From Sporothrix humicola (taxonomy: Eukaryota; Ascomycota; Sordariomycetes; Ophiostomatales; Ophiostomataceae): DNA of 64,000 bases. The stretch spans positions 558,001 to 622,000 of the forward strand of contig WNYE01000006.1 in assembly GCA_021396245.1 (NCBI GenBank), given 5' to 3'. The translations under genes and the position numbers were made by a program. The notes below the pieces were generated by a model, which saw only the letters and a program-made list of their open reading frames with translations, had not been told where the DNA came from and ran no database searches. Positions 40,401-53,500 of this stretch are shown here, piece by piece. Each line of letters begins with the position of its first letter. Within the stretch, counting starts at the first letter, position 1.

Positions 40401-43400
40401 AACGAGATTGGGAGACGTTTTTACTCTTCCAAGGTGGAAGAATTTAAAAGTCCCTGAAGCCACGAGTAGTCCCTGAACAAAAGTCCTTTCCTACCCGCAA
40501 TTTTTACTTTATTTCTTTGTTGAGACCCTTCACCGCATTCTCAACGGACACCAAGCACACCATCCCCTGAGACTAGACGTGCTTTGTCGCCACCCCTAGA
40601 CACAATAACAGGCAAAAACTAGCATTTCCAAGCGAGACCCTTTGAAGGTGGTGTACAAAGTGAAGTCTCTTAATATTTATTTTTTATTTCACGAAATCAA
40701 CGAACACGTCTCGTCCGTCTCTATGAGGAAACAATACACAGGCAACAAGGACAACGCCACATTGGCGATGAAGCTATTACTTACTGCAGGATGCAAGTGA
40801 AATCACACTCGAGGCACAAAATCAACATCTCCACCTGGATCTGCAGCCATCTCTTGATGTTACATGGTGTCCTGGCGCCTTGCCCCGTCTCTTGGTCTGC
40901 CTGGGCCTGGACTTGTTAAAAGGCTGAGAAGTGTCGTTAACTTTGCCGACTTTTAGGTAATGCATGTCCATTGCAGCTTGTAGGTGTGGAGTGTGAATAT
41001 CGATGGATACCCATCAGGTCGTATGCCGTTTCAGTCTGGTCTAGTTTTGAATCTGATTTGTGGTGGCAACAAGTCAACAAAGCATCTCCATCCATCTCCA
41101 TCCTCTTTATTTCACGGCATATTTCGTACCTTGTTTCTCGTTTCTATTCTCGGTTCTTATGTCCCCGTTGGGAGATGGTTTAGTGCAGCTGTCTCCCTTC
41201 TCTCCTCTTTTGTTTGAACATCTCCACTCCACTGTCCTCCACTATGTGTCTTTCATTTTTGCGTGAATTATGCTTGATGATGGAGACGAAATATCATGAC
41301 TTTTTAGTGTTTGTCTTGGCTCAAGACGAAGTGCCCAGACGAGGCTGCTGGTCCACTGTACAAGTGGAGTGATGGAGATGTTGATGGAGCATGAAGCATA
41401 AAGCACGTCCGTCAACGGACACAACGGACACCAAAACTCGCTCTGCCCACTCCGAGGAATAGTATACGCGCTTTTCATTTTTGAGTTTGAGCTTTCCTCC
41501 AAGATCGTCGCCCCCGACGGCCGTGGAGTACCTCCATCTCCATCTCGGTCGCTCTCTGCAAGCGCCCGGGGTATGGGGCGGCCAAGAAACCACGAACAAA
41601 GGGAAAGGACGTTGTCAAAAAAGCGCATCGTCAAAACGGAGACAAGAACGGAAGGCCGCCCGGCGTCTCTACGGACGATGGACTGGTAGGCTCGAAAAAA
41701 ACGAAACGACAAAAAGACGAAAAGACGGGCCGTGGTTGTTTTTGCCCCTGGCTAGAGTTTGTCAGGTGTGGTTTCCCGCTTGTCTCTGTAAAGGGTCTCG
41801 ACTCGGAGATGCTCCCAGCTGAAAGACATCCAGACTTTAACGACAAATCTTGGCAGCAACCTCATCCCTCCATGACAGAATATTCTCACGTAAAATAACG
41901 TGTCCTGTCAATTTTCTAGTTACTCTGGGCGGCAATAGGAAGGACCCTGCTTTGTGTACTTTCGTATTTTTGTACACTTGTACTTTCATACGCTTTGTAC
42001 CACAGCCCTTCAAACCCCATATGTACATATCCTCTCGCATGAATACTCGTAGGAATACAAGCACCTCGACCAGGCTTGCACCTTTGTTTCCCACCTTTAC
42101 TTCTTTATTGCCTTCCAAGCAGTGGGGCAGTGGATAATTCGTGCAGACAAAGCAGCTCCAGCTTTGTGATGGAAAAGAGGGTGTGAAGCAACAGAGGGTT
42201 GACTATTGTCCGTCTTCATGCAGATGTTGCTCCATGGGGATCCACGGCCTGCTACAGGTCAACATGTCGGTGTATGGGGAGCGGAGAACGGGGTCTGGAG
42301 ATGAGGAGAGTAATGGAGAGATGCACGTCGACGGAGCACGGCGTACGGAGGAGAGAAAAGGGAGTGTCGAATATGGAGCACAGAGGACCACGGAGAGGCG
42401 ATGAGGAGGCGATGCAGAGTTTTCTCGTCTCCTCATCTCGTTTGCCCGTTTCTTCTTTCTCCTGTCTCGTCAATATTACCTCCCAGCCAACCATTTCCAC
42501 CACCCCCATCTCTTCAAGTATCTTGAAGTCTCTTGAAGTCTCTTCTTCTCCATCTTCTTGGCCACCACACCACTGACAAAGCGAGACGCCTCCAGCTGTA
42601 CAATATTCGTTGTAGGACGCCAGAAGAGGCGGGGAAGATAAGGCACAGCAATACTTTGTAGACGAGGTCGGCAAGCCATGCAGGGCAAAGCTCTCGGCAG
42701 GCAAGTGGAAAATGGGAAATCAAAAATAAAGAGCTTGACCGGTGTGTATCCAGTTGCGAGGACTTTGTGGTCAGGCTGTGGGACGTCTTCCTCTTCCTAC
42801 CCATCGTCGGCTGTGCAGCATCCGATGTTGTTGACTCGTCTCCGTCCCCTTGTGTTCAGGTTCAAGACCCGACGATGAACAATAGAGAACCAGAAAGCCA
42901 AAGAACCATACAAACCCATCGAATTTTTTTGCCATTGTCGTCCCAAAGCTCTCACAAGGTAGCAATAGCAACCATGAACAATGTGTATCAACATGCATCA
43001 ACACTGGTACACTAGTACTGGTGCGTCTGATGGAGACGGTAGTCACTTCGTTCTCCACGAACGACACCCTTATCTTGTCACCGCTGCAAACACTGCAGGT
43101 CACTTGACCAGTTGTCCGAGCGGTGCACAGCAGAATTTTGTGCTTTTGTGTGCATCTGGCGTACCCCGGATGCAAAGTGCAGGAAGGGATGCAGATGTGC
43201 TGTGTTGTGCTCCGTGTCGCATATATTATTCGTGGTGTGCATCGTGGTGCACCATGGCCAGACCCGAAGAGACGGTGTGAAAGAGATGTCGTACATACGA
43301 AGAGAAGGCTGTGCCCAAGTTCCAAGTCCCATACTACGGTCCAGACGTTAGCAACGCAAGGGATGTACGATATAATGGTGAGAGAGGGGAAACAGAAAAG

Positions 43401-43900
43401 GTAAAGGGAAAGGGGAAAGGGACTGACCACCCTCTTCTTCCAAACGAGACTATTCGAAAAATAGACCACCGGGTGAGGAGTGAATGCCTTCCCCGGAGGA
43501 TTTTAAAGAGAGCAAACAGCTTCTCCTCACTCATGACAAGAAGATAGGCTGGAAATCCACGTTGGCGGCCGACTTGGCGGCAGTGTGTGAGGAGAGGAGC
43601 ATCCTAGTATCAAGTGAGGAGAGAGCAAGACTGCAAGTATGAGTGCAAGAGTGTAAAAAGACAAACCGATACTCTATTCAGATAGCCCAGAGGTTGGACA
43701 GAAAAGCTGGGGGATGTGGAGGGCAGAGGGCTGCATAAGTGTCGCTGCAACGGTGGAAAAGAAGACGCGGAGAAGGAGAGTTTGAAGGGAGGAGAAGGAA
43801 ATCTCAAAAGAGGAGAAGCTGATAAAAGGATGGAGAGGATGGAGAGGGGAAGTGGTGTCAAGGCTGCACACTCAAGATATTGATACACAAATGCACTGAT
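37401..43900. other. Gene desert, left part
   Basis: No protein gene is supported. ORFs of up to about 215 codons occur, mostly in pyrimidine-rich strands where stop codons are rare by composition, and they lack the C/G-ending codon bias of the real genes. A 10-bp repeat TGCCAATGTC (two copies and a diverged third) lies at 40281-40310. Confidence 0.5.
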
Positions 43901-43906
43901 CTAGAT

Positions 43907-43925
43907 ACACACACACACACACACA
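43907..43925. repeat. Microsatellite (AC)9
   Basis: An uninterrupted AC run of 19 nt. A complementary TG run of the same length lies 440 bp to the right. Confidence 0.97.
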
Positions 43926-43990
43926 TCAAGCCACTTACATGTCGACGGAGTCCACCGATGCAGACAGCCCCAGGATCGAGAGATAAGGCT

Positions 43991-44018
43991 TTCTGGGGCA
44001 TCCCTTCTGGGGCATCCC
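43991..44018. repeat. Tandem duplication, 2 x 14 bp
   Basis: The unit TTCTGGGGCATCCC is present twice without a spacer. Confidence 0.95.
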
Positions 44019-44309
44019 CGCGAGATCTGTTTGAAGAAAAGATTGTGTTGAAGATGATGAATGATAGTGAAAGAAGTGATAATTGATGCATCTCCCTTCA
44101 CACCGCTTGTTGAATCACACCCGCGATCGGACATTCACATCTGCGTCTGCATTTGTTTTTATTTATTTATTTTCTTTCTTTTCCTCTCTTCTCAGCCTGC
44201 AGCCTGCATCTCTGTTGCCTGCAGTGACGCGGTGACCGAAAAAAGGATGGTCTCGTTGACTGGCAGAGACTCACAACTCTTCACAAAAAAGCGATAGCGG
44301 GAGGCTCGG

Positions 44310-44328
44310 CCAATGGTGATTGGCCAAT
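44310..44328. promoter_or_regulatory. CCAAT-box cluster with ATTGGCCAAT palindrome
   Basis: CCAAT at 44310-44314 is followed by ATTGGCCAAT at 44319-44328, giving three CCAAT pentamers within 19 bp in both orientations. The CCAAT-binding complex (HapB/C/E) binds such sites in fungal promoters. No gene start is evident nearby. Confidence 0.45.
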
Positions 44329-44366
44329 GACCATGTGTCGGTGTAGAACGTGTGTGGGCAGTTGAA

Positions 44367-44385
44367 TGTGTGTGTGTGTGTGTGT
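44367..44385. repeat. Microsatellite (TG)9
   Basis: An uninterrupted TG run of 19 nt, complementary to the AC run at 43907-43925. Confidence 0.97.
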
Positions 44386-45307
44386 AAGACTCCATACAAA
44401 GTGTTCTTGCGTGCTCTTACATATTTGGGCATATTCTGATTCTCTCTTATCCTCGCTCTCTTGCATTTCACATCAGCCCACGCTCGGATGGGGTGGCTTA
44501 TTTGGTATTTTGCTGTCAAAGTCTAGAGATCACCTGCTCGCTTGCTCCTGCGAGTCTGGGCGCATCTTCAGCTCTTTGTGTATCCTTGCACATTGCGTCC
44601 TTGCGTCACTGTTGGAGATTGACATACTCAACTATTTTTGTTTCACTTTTTTAATATTATTTATTTCCCTCTCTTTGTGGACGGTAAGCTTTTCCCAAGC
44701 GAACGGTGAGATGACGATATTGATTTTCTGAATGAGTCGTTTATATGCACGTCTTTTGTCATCTTAAACTTTGTACTATTCGTTTTGTCACGCCAACTTA
44801 ACTCAACGGCAGCGAGTCATGGCGCCCGGCCAGGCTTCCGGCTTTCTGTCCTTGTCCTTGGGTTGTGGCAGCTTGAGTAATCAGGGCTGGGACGATGACA
44901 CAACGCAGCTACTGGGATGGATGCCCACTTACTTTTGGCTATTCTGAGCCCACTTCCAAAAGATCGTGAGATTCAAAACGGTGACCAAACGGGACAAGCA
45001 CCAGGAGGTTGTCTTGTCATAGCGTCAAACAGGCGACGATAGGAGAGGTGGATAGTGGACAGCCCCCTTCAGCTAGGCCGTATTCAGCCTCGTTGGCAAA
45101 TCTGACAAAACAAGGCTTCAGACAGACGCAGCTGCGGCATTTTGAAAGAGACTCCATTCAAGGTCTGGGCCGTGGTGGTAGTTCCCAGTAGCTGGGTTTT
45201 TGGTTTCCTTGGTGCCTTTGGTGCCTTTTGGTGCCTTTTTTGTTCCTTTGGTCAACTTTTGATACAGGAACAAGCGGCAAGAGATGGGGGTTCCTGCAAC
45301 CTGTCGT

Positions 45308-45363
45308 GGGACTTGGGATTTGGGATTTGGGGCGTGGGTATCGTGGGTATCGTGGGTTTTGGG
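45308..45363 (+). other. G-quadruplex-forming candidate
   Basis: The plus strand carries eight runs of three or four G within 56 nt, separated by 3 to 6 nt loops (ACTT, ATTT, ATTT, CGT, TATCGT, TATCGT, TTTT). This satisfies the usual G3+N1-7 rule twice over. Confidence 0.85.
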
Positions 45364-45810
45364 ACAAAGCTGTTTGTTCCTTGGCACATTGGCCAGTCTC
45401 TTTTCATACAAGCTTGAAGGAAACAGCCAATATTATCGTGACATTAAGACTACGGCCAATGCGGAGAACTGTTTTGGGCTTCATGCAAAAAAGGTGCAGA
45501 AAATGGATTCATCGACGTCATTACCCAGGAGAATGGAAGATGGAAGAAGAAGCCGAAAGAAAGAAGAGAGAAAGAAACAGAAACGGCAGAGAGGCGGGGA
45601 ACGGGACACACGGCAACGACGGAAGTCTTTCATGACGGATTAACAGGATTCTCAATTTCTCACTGAAGACTGGCAGGGCTACGAATATTTTGTCGGTGAG
45701 CAATGTTGCTCCGTGCACGGCAAAGCAAGGTGAGAAGCGTGGGGTGATTCTTGGTAGAAAGAGCAGAGATACGAGCAAGGTGCCCGAAATGAGAGACAAT
45801 CTCACAGCTT

Positions 45811-45833
45811 CAATCACAATCACAATCACAATC
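45811..45833. repeat. Tandem repeat, 3.8 x 6 bp (CAATCA)
   Basis: Exact hexanucleotide copies in non-coding sequence. Confidence 0.93.
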
Positions 45834-47580
45834 TTTCCTCGAAAACATCAACACAGCTGAAGAAGCCTGCACTGCGCCCAAAACGACAGACCGAACCAAG
45901 CCACCCTTGCCTATCCCCCATTCCCCCACGCTCAAGGCTTTGAGAAGGCAGAGATTTCTTGTTGAAAAAGTCCAAAAGTCAAAAGTCAATGGGCAAGGGT
46001 TGTCATCGGTGATCTCTTGCAGAGAAGACGTGCTTGAGAGACGACGGAGAAGGAAAATAATTGCTATCTCCAAAGAGGCTGGCCTGCCTTTTCAGCCTCC
46101 ACTTGTTTAACTTTAGCTTCCTACGCTTTACTCTCAAACCCACAATCTGCACACAAGAGCCATTGACTTGCAGCAAGCACAGCGATGGAGTCTTTTGCAA
46201 GTGGATAGACCTCGAAGTCTTTAATCAAAACGACTGAATCCACTCCGGCGCGTCGCTCAAACCCAGCCCCTGCACAGAGTCTGCCAAAAAGCTGCCAGAA
46301 GTCGATCAAAGACTCGATGACACGGCAAAATCAACGATCAGGCGCGTTGTACCAGAGCGGGGCCCCAAAACGCCAATAACACAGCACCAAAGAACCACGG
46401 AACCATAATGCTACTTTGTATTACTCCGTACAGAACCACAACGTCGAAATCAAATACGTCATGAAGCAGATTCTGCTGCATTTCAGCGAATATTGCAATT
46501 ATTTTGCATCTGTTTTCGTGTTTCCTCCTCCTTTTCACCCCCTCCCTGAAGCCATCCCTCATTTGCATTTGCATTCTGCATTTTCTGTCAACAATGGATT
46601 TCTCATTTTGCGCTCGGTCTTGTCGTATTTGCATCTCCACCAGATTCTTTTATCTGAAATTAGTTTGACTTGATGTTCTTCTGGTTATGCAAGCCAACCC
46701 CCGGACAACGTGCATCCTCCCGTTTCTCGTACATCGTGCATCGTCGACCTCGTTTCCGACAAGGAACACAGCTTTAGCTCCCCCCCCCCTTCCTCCTCCA
46801 GCCATGCATTTATCCCCTGTTCTCCCATCAAGTGTAGCCGTCATCATTTTGGATCACGGGACTCGAAAACAATGTCGTGGCAGATGAAATCATGAAAGCC
46901 GCCAGAGTCTGAGTTTCCGTTTCCGGGGTGCGACGCGCAATCTTGGTCGTCAAACATATGGTGAGCATGCCGTGATGCCTGTATTCTCTGACCGCTTACT
47001 CCGTGTCGTACCCCGTACTTGATAGTTCTTTTTTTTTTTTTTTTCATTTCCCGACATCATGGTATCCCATCACGGCATCGCATCAGGGCATCTAATCTCG
47101 ACAAGATCCTCCCGTAGTCGTCTCTCCGCCGTCGGTACCGATGCCTTGTTTTCTCTCCTGGCTATGGATATGAACTGATATTCACATCAACATGGTGCAC
47201 ATATTTCTTTCAGTTGCATGTTCTTTTATTTACCAACATCCGGTCTGCCTGGCGGAAGATAACAAGCAGCCAACGGGACACCAATGTCGAGAGAGATGTC
47301 TGTGCTGTACTACACCCCAGTTCTCCAGTTCTTCAGTTCTCCAGTTCTGATTTCTACACTGCCCGCAACCGGTGAGTCTGCTCCGTACGTATTTTGCAGA
47401 CAGACACACAGACGGTAGGACACAATCTGCGGTTGCAGTTTTTGCAGTTGCAATATTCATAGGCGCACTTGCTGATGAGGGCATTGCAGATCGGCAACTC
47501 TTTTTGCCTCTTCCAGGCCTGCTTTTCGTTATGCCCTCACTTTCCCTCACTTTGTGTTTTTCTCTTTTTTTCTTCTTTTT

Positions 47581-47596
47581 CTCTCTCTCTCTCTCT
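47581..47596. repeat. Microsatellite (CT)8
   Basis: An uninterrupted CT run within a longer pyrimidine tract. Confidence 0.93.
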
Positions 47597-49065
47597 TTCT
47601 TCTCTTTCTACAACATATGTCGGGCCACCCCATATCTTTGCAAAAAAGATACGTGAGGCGGGGAGCCGGAGCAGAACGCCCACCTCGGGGTAGGAAGCTG
47701 GGAAGGAAGGTGGGAAAAGGTAAAAAAAAAGTGTGGAAAGGACAGCTAGGCTGTATGCAGGCGGCACGACGCGCTTCAGTCCTTGCAAGTGTCTTTTCCA
47801 TACTTTTGATGCAAGTCTATCATGGACTCTATTTTTTGTATCTGCTTGTCTTCTGCAGGACCCCATCACATCTCGATGCACTTTATATGATGCTATTTGA
47901 GGGCAGCAGCGCATCCAAGACTCAGAAGACGTATCTCTCAAAAGTACGAAGCAACAGGGTCCCCCCTTCAGTCGAGAGACAGTCGATCTCAAGGGTCTGC
48001 CACCCGACGAAATGGAAAAACATAGATGGACAAGAGAGATGCCAACTGTGCAAAATAAGGGCAGGAGATGCACATGATCGAGGGTTAAAGGGTAAGAGAG
48101 AAAGGTATGTTTGTGATTTTTCGTGTCGATGTGACTCTGAACTGCTCCTGTGTTTCTTTCCCATCTCACGATTGTTTGATTCGGCCTTCTCATTCGCTCA
48201 CTCGAGCTGCTTCAAATTTCATGCATCCAAGGTCTTGTTGACACAGAATTTTCTTTCTCTTTTCCAACCCCATCTCTTTTTATTCTTTAATGCATCTTCA
48301 GAGCCGTGTTCCGAGGAAATGACGGCTGGTCCATTTCTTTCCATCCTTCGTCTTGAAATTTTAAAAATATTTCCGTTCCTCTCTTCATCGACGATTCATC
48401 TGTTTCCCGACAAGCGCTCCCGTCCCCTTTTCACGGACAATTTCCTCCTCTCTCATCCACTTCCCTGTTTTTCGTGCATGTCCTTATTTCAATTCAATTG
48501 TTCTGGCCCACGGATCCACTGCCTTACAACCCAAAGAGCCGGGTGCGCCGGCGCGTGAAGAATTACAGGGGTGTGTAAACGTGTAAACGTGAGAACTGCA
48601 AGGAAACCGTGCTATTTTTACAGCATCCGTCGCTAACACGGAATATTTACAGCGATGTGTCCACTGTAGCTTTGGAGCTCTGGAGCTCTGAGTTGAAAAA
48701 TAAAAAACAAAGAGGCACGAGAAATCAATGGCTCGCTATTTTGTGACAGGTCGGAAAAAGAACGAGGACCAGTTTTCCAAGGCGGATTCAAAACCAGGGG
48801 CGTGGTGGTGTGGTGTTCTGCAGCTGTGTGGTGCACAGGCGAGAAGGCGGTGTAACTGTGATGGGAGAAAGAGTGAGAACGGAAAGAAAAAAGAAAAAAG
48901 AGGGGCTGTTTCTTCATTCCTTCGCTCCTTCCTTTTTTTTGCTGTTGCTCTCCTTCCCCCCCTGTCAGAAAAGCGGATTGGCTCTAGCCTTGTCTGAAGC
49001 CAACGCACGCAAGCCACAGTGTGCAAGGCTGCGAGAATCTGGAATGTGGCTTGTCTCGTCCCCTG

Positions 49066-49075
49066 ATTGGCCAAT
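49066..49075. promoter_or_regulatory. ATTGGCCAAT palindrome (double CCAAT box)
   Basis: A perfect ten-base palindrome containing a CCAAT box on each strand; it is the second exact copy in the desert. A related GATTGGCCAG lies near 52420. Confidence 0.4.
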
Positions 49076-49675
49076 CCGCCGCACGTTGCCGCCTCCGGCT
49101 TTGAGAGACAACAAAGTCGTTCTCGCTTCTCGTTGGCTCGCTGTTTCCCTCTGGTTTATTTCTGGCGCCGCCCCTCTTTTTCTTTGTCTTATCTTTTGGA
49201 AGGAGCTTGGACGACAAAAAACGGGTGGGGTTTGGATTTTGGATTCTCAGATTCTCGATCAAAAGGTATCTTTGTACCTCTCTTTCCGTTTTGGGAAACG
49301 GTCAACTTCTGGCTGCCAAGCTTATCTCTCTCCGTCTTTGACTCTTTTGCACTTTATTCTGCTGCATTTTTCAGCACACCCGCATAACATTCGATGTTTC
49401 TCTCGCCAAAATAGCCTCCAAGACACACGCATCTGGCAGACATGTCCGAATGTGCAAATCGCGGTGTGCATCGAGAGTGTTGCGATTATTTCAGTTTCTA
49501 TCAGTTCAATGCACTTTTATTTTAATTTTATTTACTTAATTAAATTTTACTCGAAAAGAGAAGTCAACCAAGTTTCCTGAATAATTATTCAAATGTAACA
49601 GTGTCCGTTGCCTTTGTGGGCTCACATCTGCTTTGTCAACGCCTTTCTTTGACATCTCGTCAGCGAGTGTCTTGG

Positions 49676-49708
49676 TTTTTTTTTTTTTGGTTTTTTTTTT
49701 TTTTTTTT
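49676..49708. repeat. Poly-T tract with GG interruption
   Basis: 13 T, GG, then 18 T. Such a tract could act as a nucleosome-depleting element; no gene boundary is evident. Confidence 0.9.
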
Positions 49709-52700
49709 ACGTTATTTCCCCCCAGTTTACGCAATGCAATCCGCCCATTCTACATCAAACTTGCAACAGTATGCGCCCGTCATCACACTTTGCATATTTC
49801 ACACGAGAGTGGCGCCAGAATTGACTAGGCCTTTGAAAGGTATCGACAAGTACACCAAACGTATGATGTATCTTACTCGTATTATCTCTATTAAACACAG
49901 CCTTCTCTATGTATCTTACTTTCTTGTTAAGCTGGAGGCGGGTGGAGATCAGAGGTCGAGGTGCAGCCGTGCAGCTGGGCGTGCAGGTAGACTCGCAGGA
50001 GGCCATGCAGCTTGCAGGCTGTGGGCTGCAGCCTGCATATTCAGACTGCATGCTGCATATTGTCGCATATTGTGCAGCAAAGAAGGAAACAACGACTTAT
50101 CCTTGACCCATGCACAGAGGTCGACCGCGTTTTACTTTTTCTGTTGCGCGTCGAGCTACCCTCCATTTGTCTACTTGTCTACTTTCTTCACTTTACGAGG
50201 ATGCACAGTCGGAGGTTGAGAGCGCAGGATCTTCTGCGCTGGTCTTTCCAGTGTAAGATACATATTCTTGTCGGATGCTACGCTGCACTTACAGCAATTT
50301 ATGTCTAACTTAGAACAGCAGCTTAGCGGCAAGCAGCAAGGTGAAGGACCACAAGCTGTTGATTCGCTGTGAGATGTCCGTTTCGCAGAGCTTTGCCGCG
50401 GAAATACAGGCAGACACGGAGGTCTACTTGGCATTGAAGACCTTCTTTGACGCTCTTTCACAATTAGAGAAGACGGAACTCAGCCCCGGTCGCCATAACA
50501 GCTGTTGGGCTTCCTCCCTCCTCATTTTAAGTACGGGGTAGCACGGTGAACGGGCGTCGTTAGTTTGTTAGCGACTTACTTTTCATAGTTTACTAGTATC
50601 CTAAATATGAAAGGAAGAAAGGGAGAGAGTGTGTGAATGAGGGGAAATGCAAAAAGGATGAAGGAGAGCAGTCGAGACCTGCATGCACAAAAGACAAGGA
50701 GCTCAATTGACCCCAGGAAACGGTGATCTCAAGGTCTGGAAGCCAAGGATGAGGGGAATGGCAGTGGAAAAAGGAACAAGAATAGAAGCCAAAGCCGAAG
50801 AAAGGAAGCAAAGCGATTCAAAGAGCAGAGGCACAGGATAAACCGGCACCCGTTGACTCGTCTTTGCTTCCCGCCAAAATGGCGGCGCATAATGGAGATC
50901 CAAACGGTGTTTCGAGACAAAGAAAGTCAACGGCTTTCCCCAGACTATTTCAAGATACTCCACGCAGTGGCTGACAGTTGCCAATGGGAAGAAGAAAGGG
51001 GAATCCGTGCGTACGCCATCCCCTCCGTTTCTTACGAAGCGAAACGTTTTGTTCAAGGAATGTACTCTTTGTCTTTTTGCACCCCTCTTTTGCTTGTCTC
51101 ACGCCTCGCGCAAAACGAAGCAAGGGGCAGTGTGAGAGAGGGGAAGAGAAGGGGAAGGAGGGGGAGAACGTCGATAGTGTCGGGGATTTTTTAATACATT
51201 TTTACACCATATCACCATATCCCTCCTGTTAACATGCGTGACTTGTGGAGAGAGAGGGGAAACAACAAGCGGTGTCATCCCTGGACGGTGTAAGAGGATT
51301 ACTTTGTATGAGGAGGCTGTGAGGCACAGATATGCGTGTGTGACACCATTTCATTCTGATATTCCTTTCCTTCTATCTCTCCGTGAGAGAGGGGGAACCG
51401 GAAGCGAACCTTTTCCTGGTTTGTACTCTGGTAGACTTACAAGTACATATCCCCTCCTTTTCACGATGTGAGGTGGCTGACAAAAACCTGGGGTAGACAA
51501 GAATAGGGTAAGAGGGTAAAAGGGATTGACACAATTCGTGGATGGGGAATTGGATGACGAACAAAAGAAAGAGGAAGAAGCCTACGATCGAAAACCTGGG
51601 GGAGAGACCACATTGGCTCAAAGCTAAACTTGGATGTGATAAGACGACGAGAATATTGTCTGGGGGCAGTACAAGAAATACGGAGAAAACGACGGTGTAC
51701 ATGTACATATTCAAGAGTGAATAGCCATTGGACTTCAATATTCTCATATGAAGTGCGGTTTTCTTATCAACGGCTGTCCGTCTTGCCATGTTCCATGCAT
51801 GCATAAACGAGGCGAGGCTGCGCAACCCCGCTGTTTGTGAGAGGAGATACGGTTCTTGTAAGACGGTTCACTTTTCGCCCCCTTTGCCTCCTGGGATATC
51901 TGTTATCAAAGAAACTCATTGAGCTTCTTTAGTGATCGACACGAGAGGGCTGAAACAGCAACAGCAAACCTTGCGGTGAAAGCTATCCTGCTTGTCTTTG
52001 TGAACCTCCAACTTTTCACCAATTCCTCGATCCCTTCTCCAACTTCTCGATGACCTACATGAAAAGGAAGTAAGAAGACGCGCAAACCCCCCACATCGAG
52101 ATAAAATAGGTGAGAGATTTGTGGATATCGAGGTTGGCAACGACAGGGCATTGGGCGTGGGAGAAAGGTGCTAAAACGTGCTGTAAGTGCTCACAGGAGT
52201 GATCGACGCAACTACCGCAGCCTTGAAATGTCTTCACACATCTTGCACAGTTTCATTCACTTTTTTTTACCCTCGCTCTGCTCCTGCTTATCAACAGAGC
52301 TGCTGTCCTCCAATTGATGAACACACCACCTTTTCTGTTGCCTCCCAAGAAAAATAAGTTATAACAAGAGGACGACAAAAACCGGCCCAGGGCAACCCTC
52401 CATGAATGGCTGGTTTGAGAACCTGATTGGCCAGCGGTGAAGCTACACACCTCATGCATTATCAATCCCACAAAAATTAAAGAAGGACGAGCAAAGGTGC
52501 AATAAAATACAGAAAAAAAAAACACACACAAAATATCATGAAAAACTGCAAACCCAGAAATAAATGCCATTGTACCCTGAGATTACAACACACTGGTCCT
52601 GGCCCCCTCCCAGTCCCGGATGTCGGAGTCAAGCTCGCGCTGATCACAAAAGCGAGAAATGAGAGCTGTCTCCAACCTGTTTACTCTGAAGGAGCTTCGC

Positions 52701-53500
52701 GTTCAGTATCGACCCGACAGCATCTTACCGGGTGGCCCGGGAAGGCTAATGGGAAGGAAAAGGAGGGAGGGGCGGATCACAAACCTCGCTGGAGGTCCGT
52801 TGTGCCCTGCAATCTGCTTATTGTGACTGAGCATCTACTGTGCAGGCTGTCGGTTCTATCGGAAGAATGTCGAGGATACAGAGTACAGACAAAACGTGTT
52901 GATTCTTTGTCGAATTCTGAGTCGAACAGGCCGTTGCAGGGATACGATGATCAATGTCTCTTTTCCCCAGCTTCTTTTCAATCTTTTCTTATTTTCTCTT
53001 ATGACGAGAGAAAAAAGACGTCACCTCTCTCCGCATATACGGTTGTAAAGGGAAGAAGAGTATGTAAATCAACTTGGATGCCTAAGCACAACGGCCCCGT
53101 CCTTTGTTCATGAGAGATTGGTTTTTGACAATGGCCTTGAAGGGATCGATAGGATAGATCGGTTTTGGTAGGCAGGATAAAACGGATAGTTTCTAACCGT
53201 TTTCTTTATTATTTCTTTTCTGTCCCTAATTTCTTGTTACTGCAAGCTGCAGACGCTCCTGTGGTACCATTACACCACCACCATGACCGTTGTAGGGGGT
53301 ATATTGATGCTGCAGCCGGTCTGCACAAGTAAACGAAATCAAGGAGGGAAGGAGGGGGACAAGATGGGAAGGACGATAACGCCTCAACATGGAGGGTGAA
53401 CTGATTTTATGCTGACCGTAATTACGACAAGCCACGGAAAGACCAGAAAGTGCAGGCAACAGAGATAGAGATGCGCACAAGTCCGTCGGAAGCTTGCACA

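Larger units (their letters stand above)
43901..47000. other. Gene desert, middle part with simple repeats and G4 candidate
   Basis: No protein gene is supported. The segment contains the AC and TG dinucleotide runs, a duplicated 14-mer (43991-44018), CCAAT palindromes, a G-quadruplex candidate and a CAATCA array, each listed separately. Confidence 0.5.
47001..53500. other. Gene desert, right-middle part
   Basis: No protein gene is supported. The longest ORF of the desert is here (ATG 47617 to 48558, 313 codons), starting beside a (CT)8 run; its translation alternates hydrophobic Leu/Phe/Ser and basic stretches as expected from pyrimidine- and purine-rich DNA. T runs of 16 (47029-47044), 13 (49676-49688) and 18 (49691-49708) occur. 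Confidence 0.5.

Noticed and set aside
43907..45833. CRISPR-like array of short repeats
   Set aside because: The repeats are different microsatellites without equal spacers; the organism is a eukaryote.
48810..49580. ORF of 256 codons in the desert
   Set aside because: Leu/Phe/Ser-rich translation of pyrimidine tracts, with no recognisable motif.
50872..50884. Dyad CGCCAAAATGGCG as a paired regulatory site with GCCAAAATGGC at 25960
   Set aside because: Two short dyads 25 kb apart are compatible with chance and no gene start is near the second.
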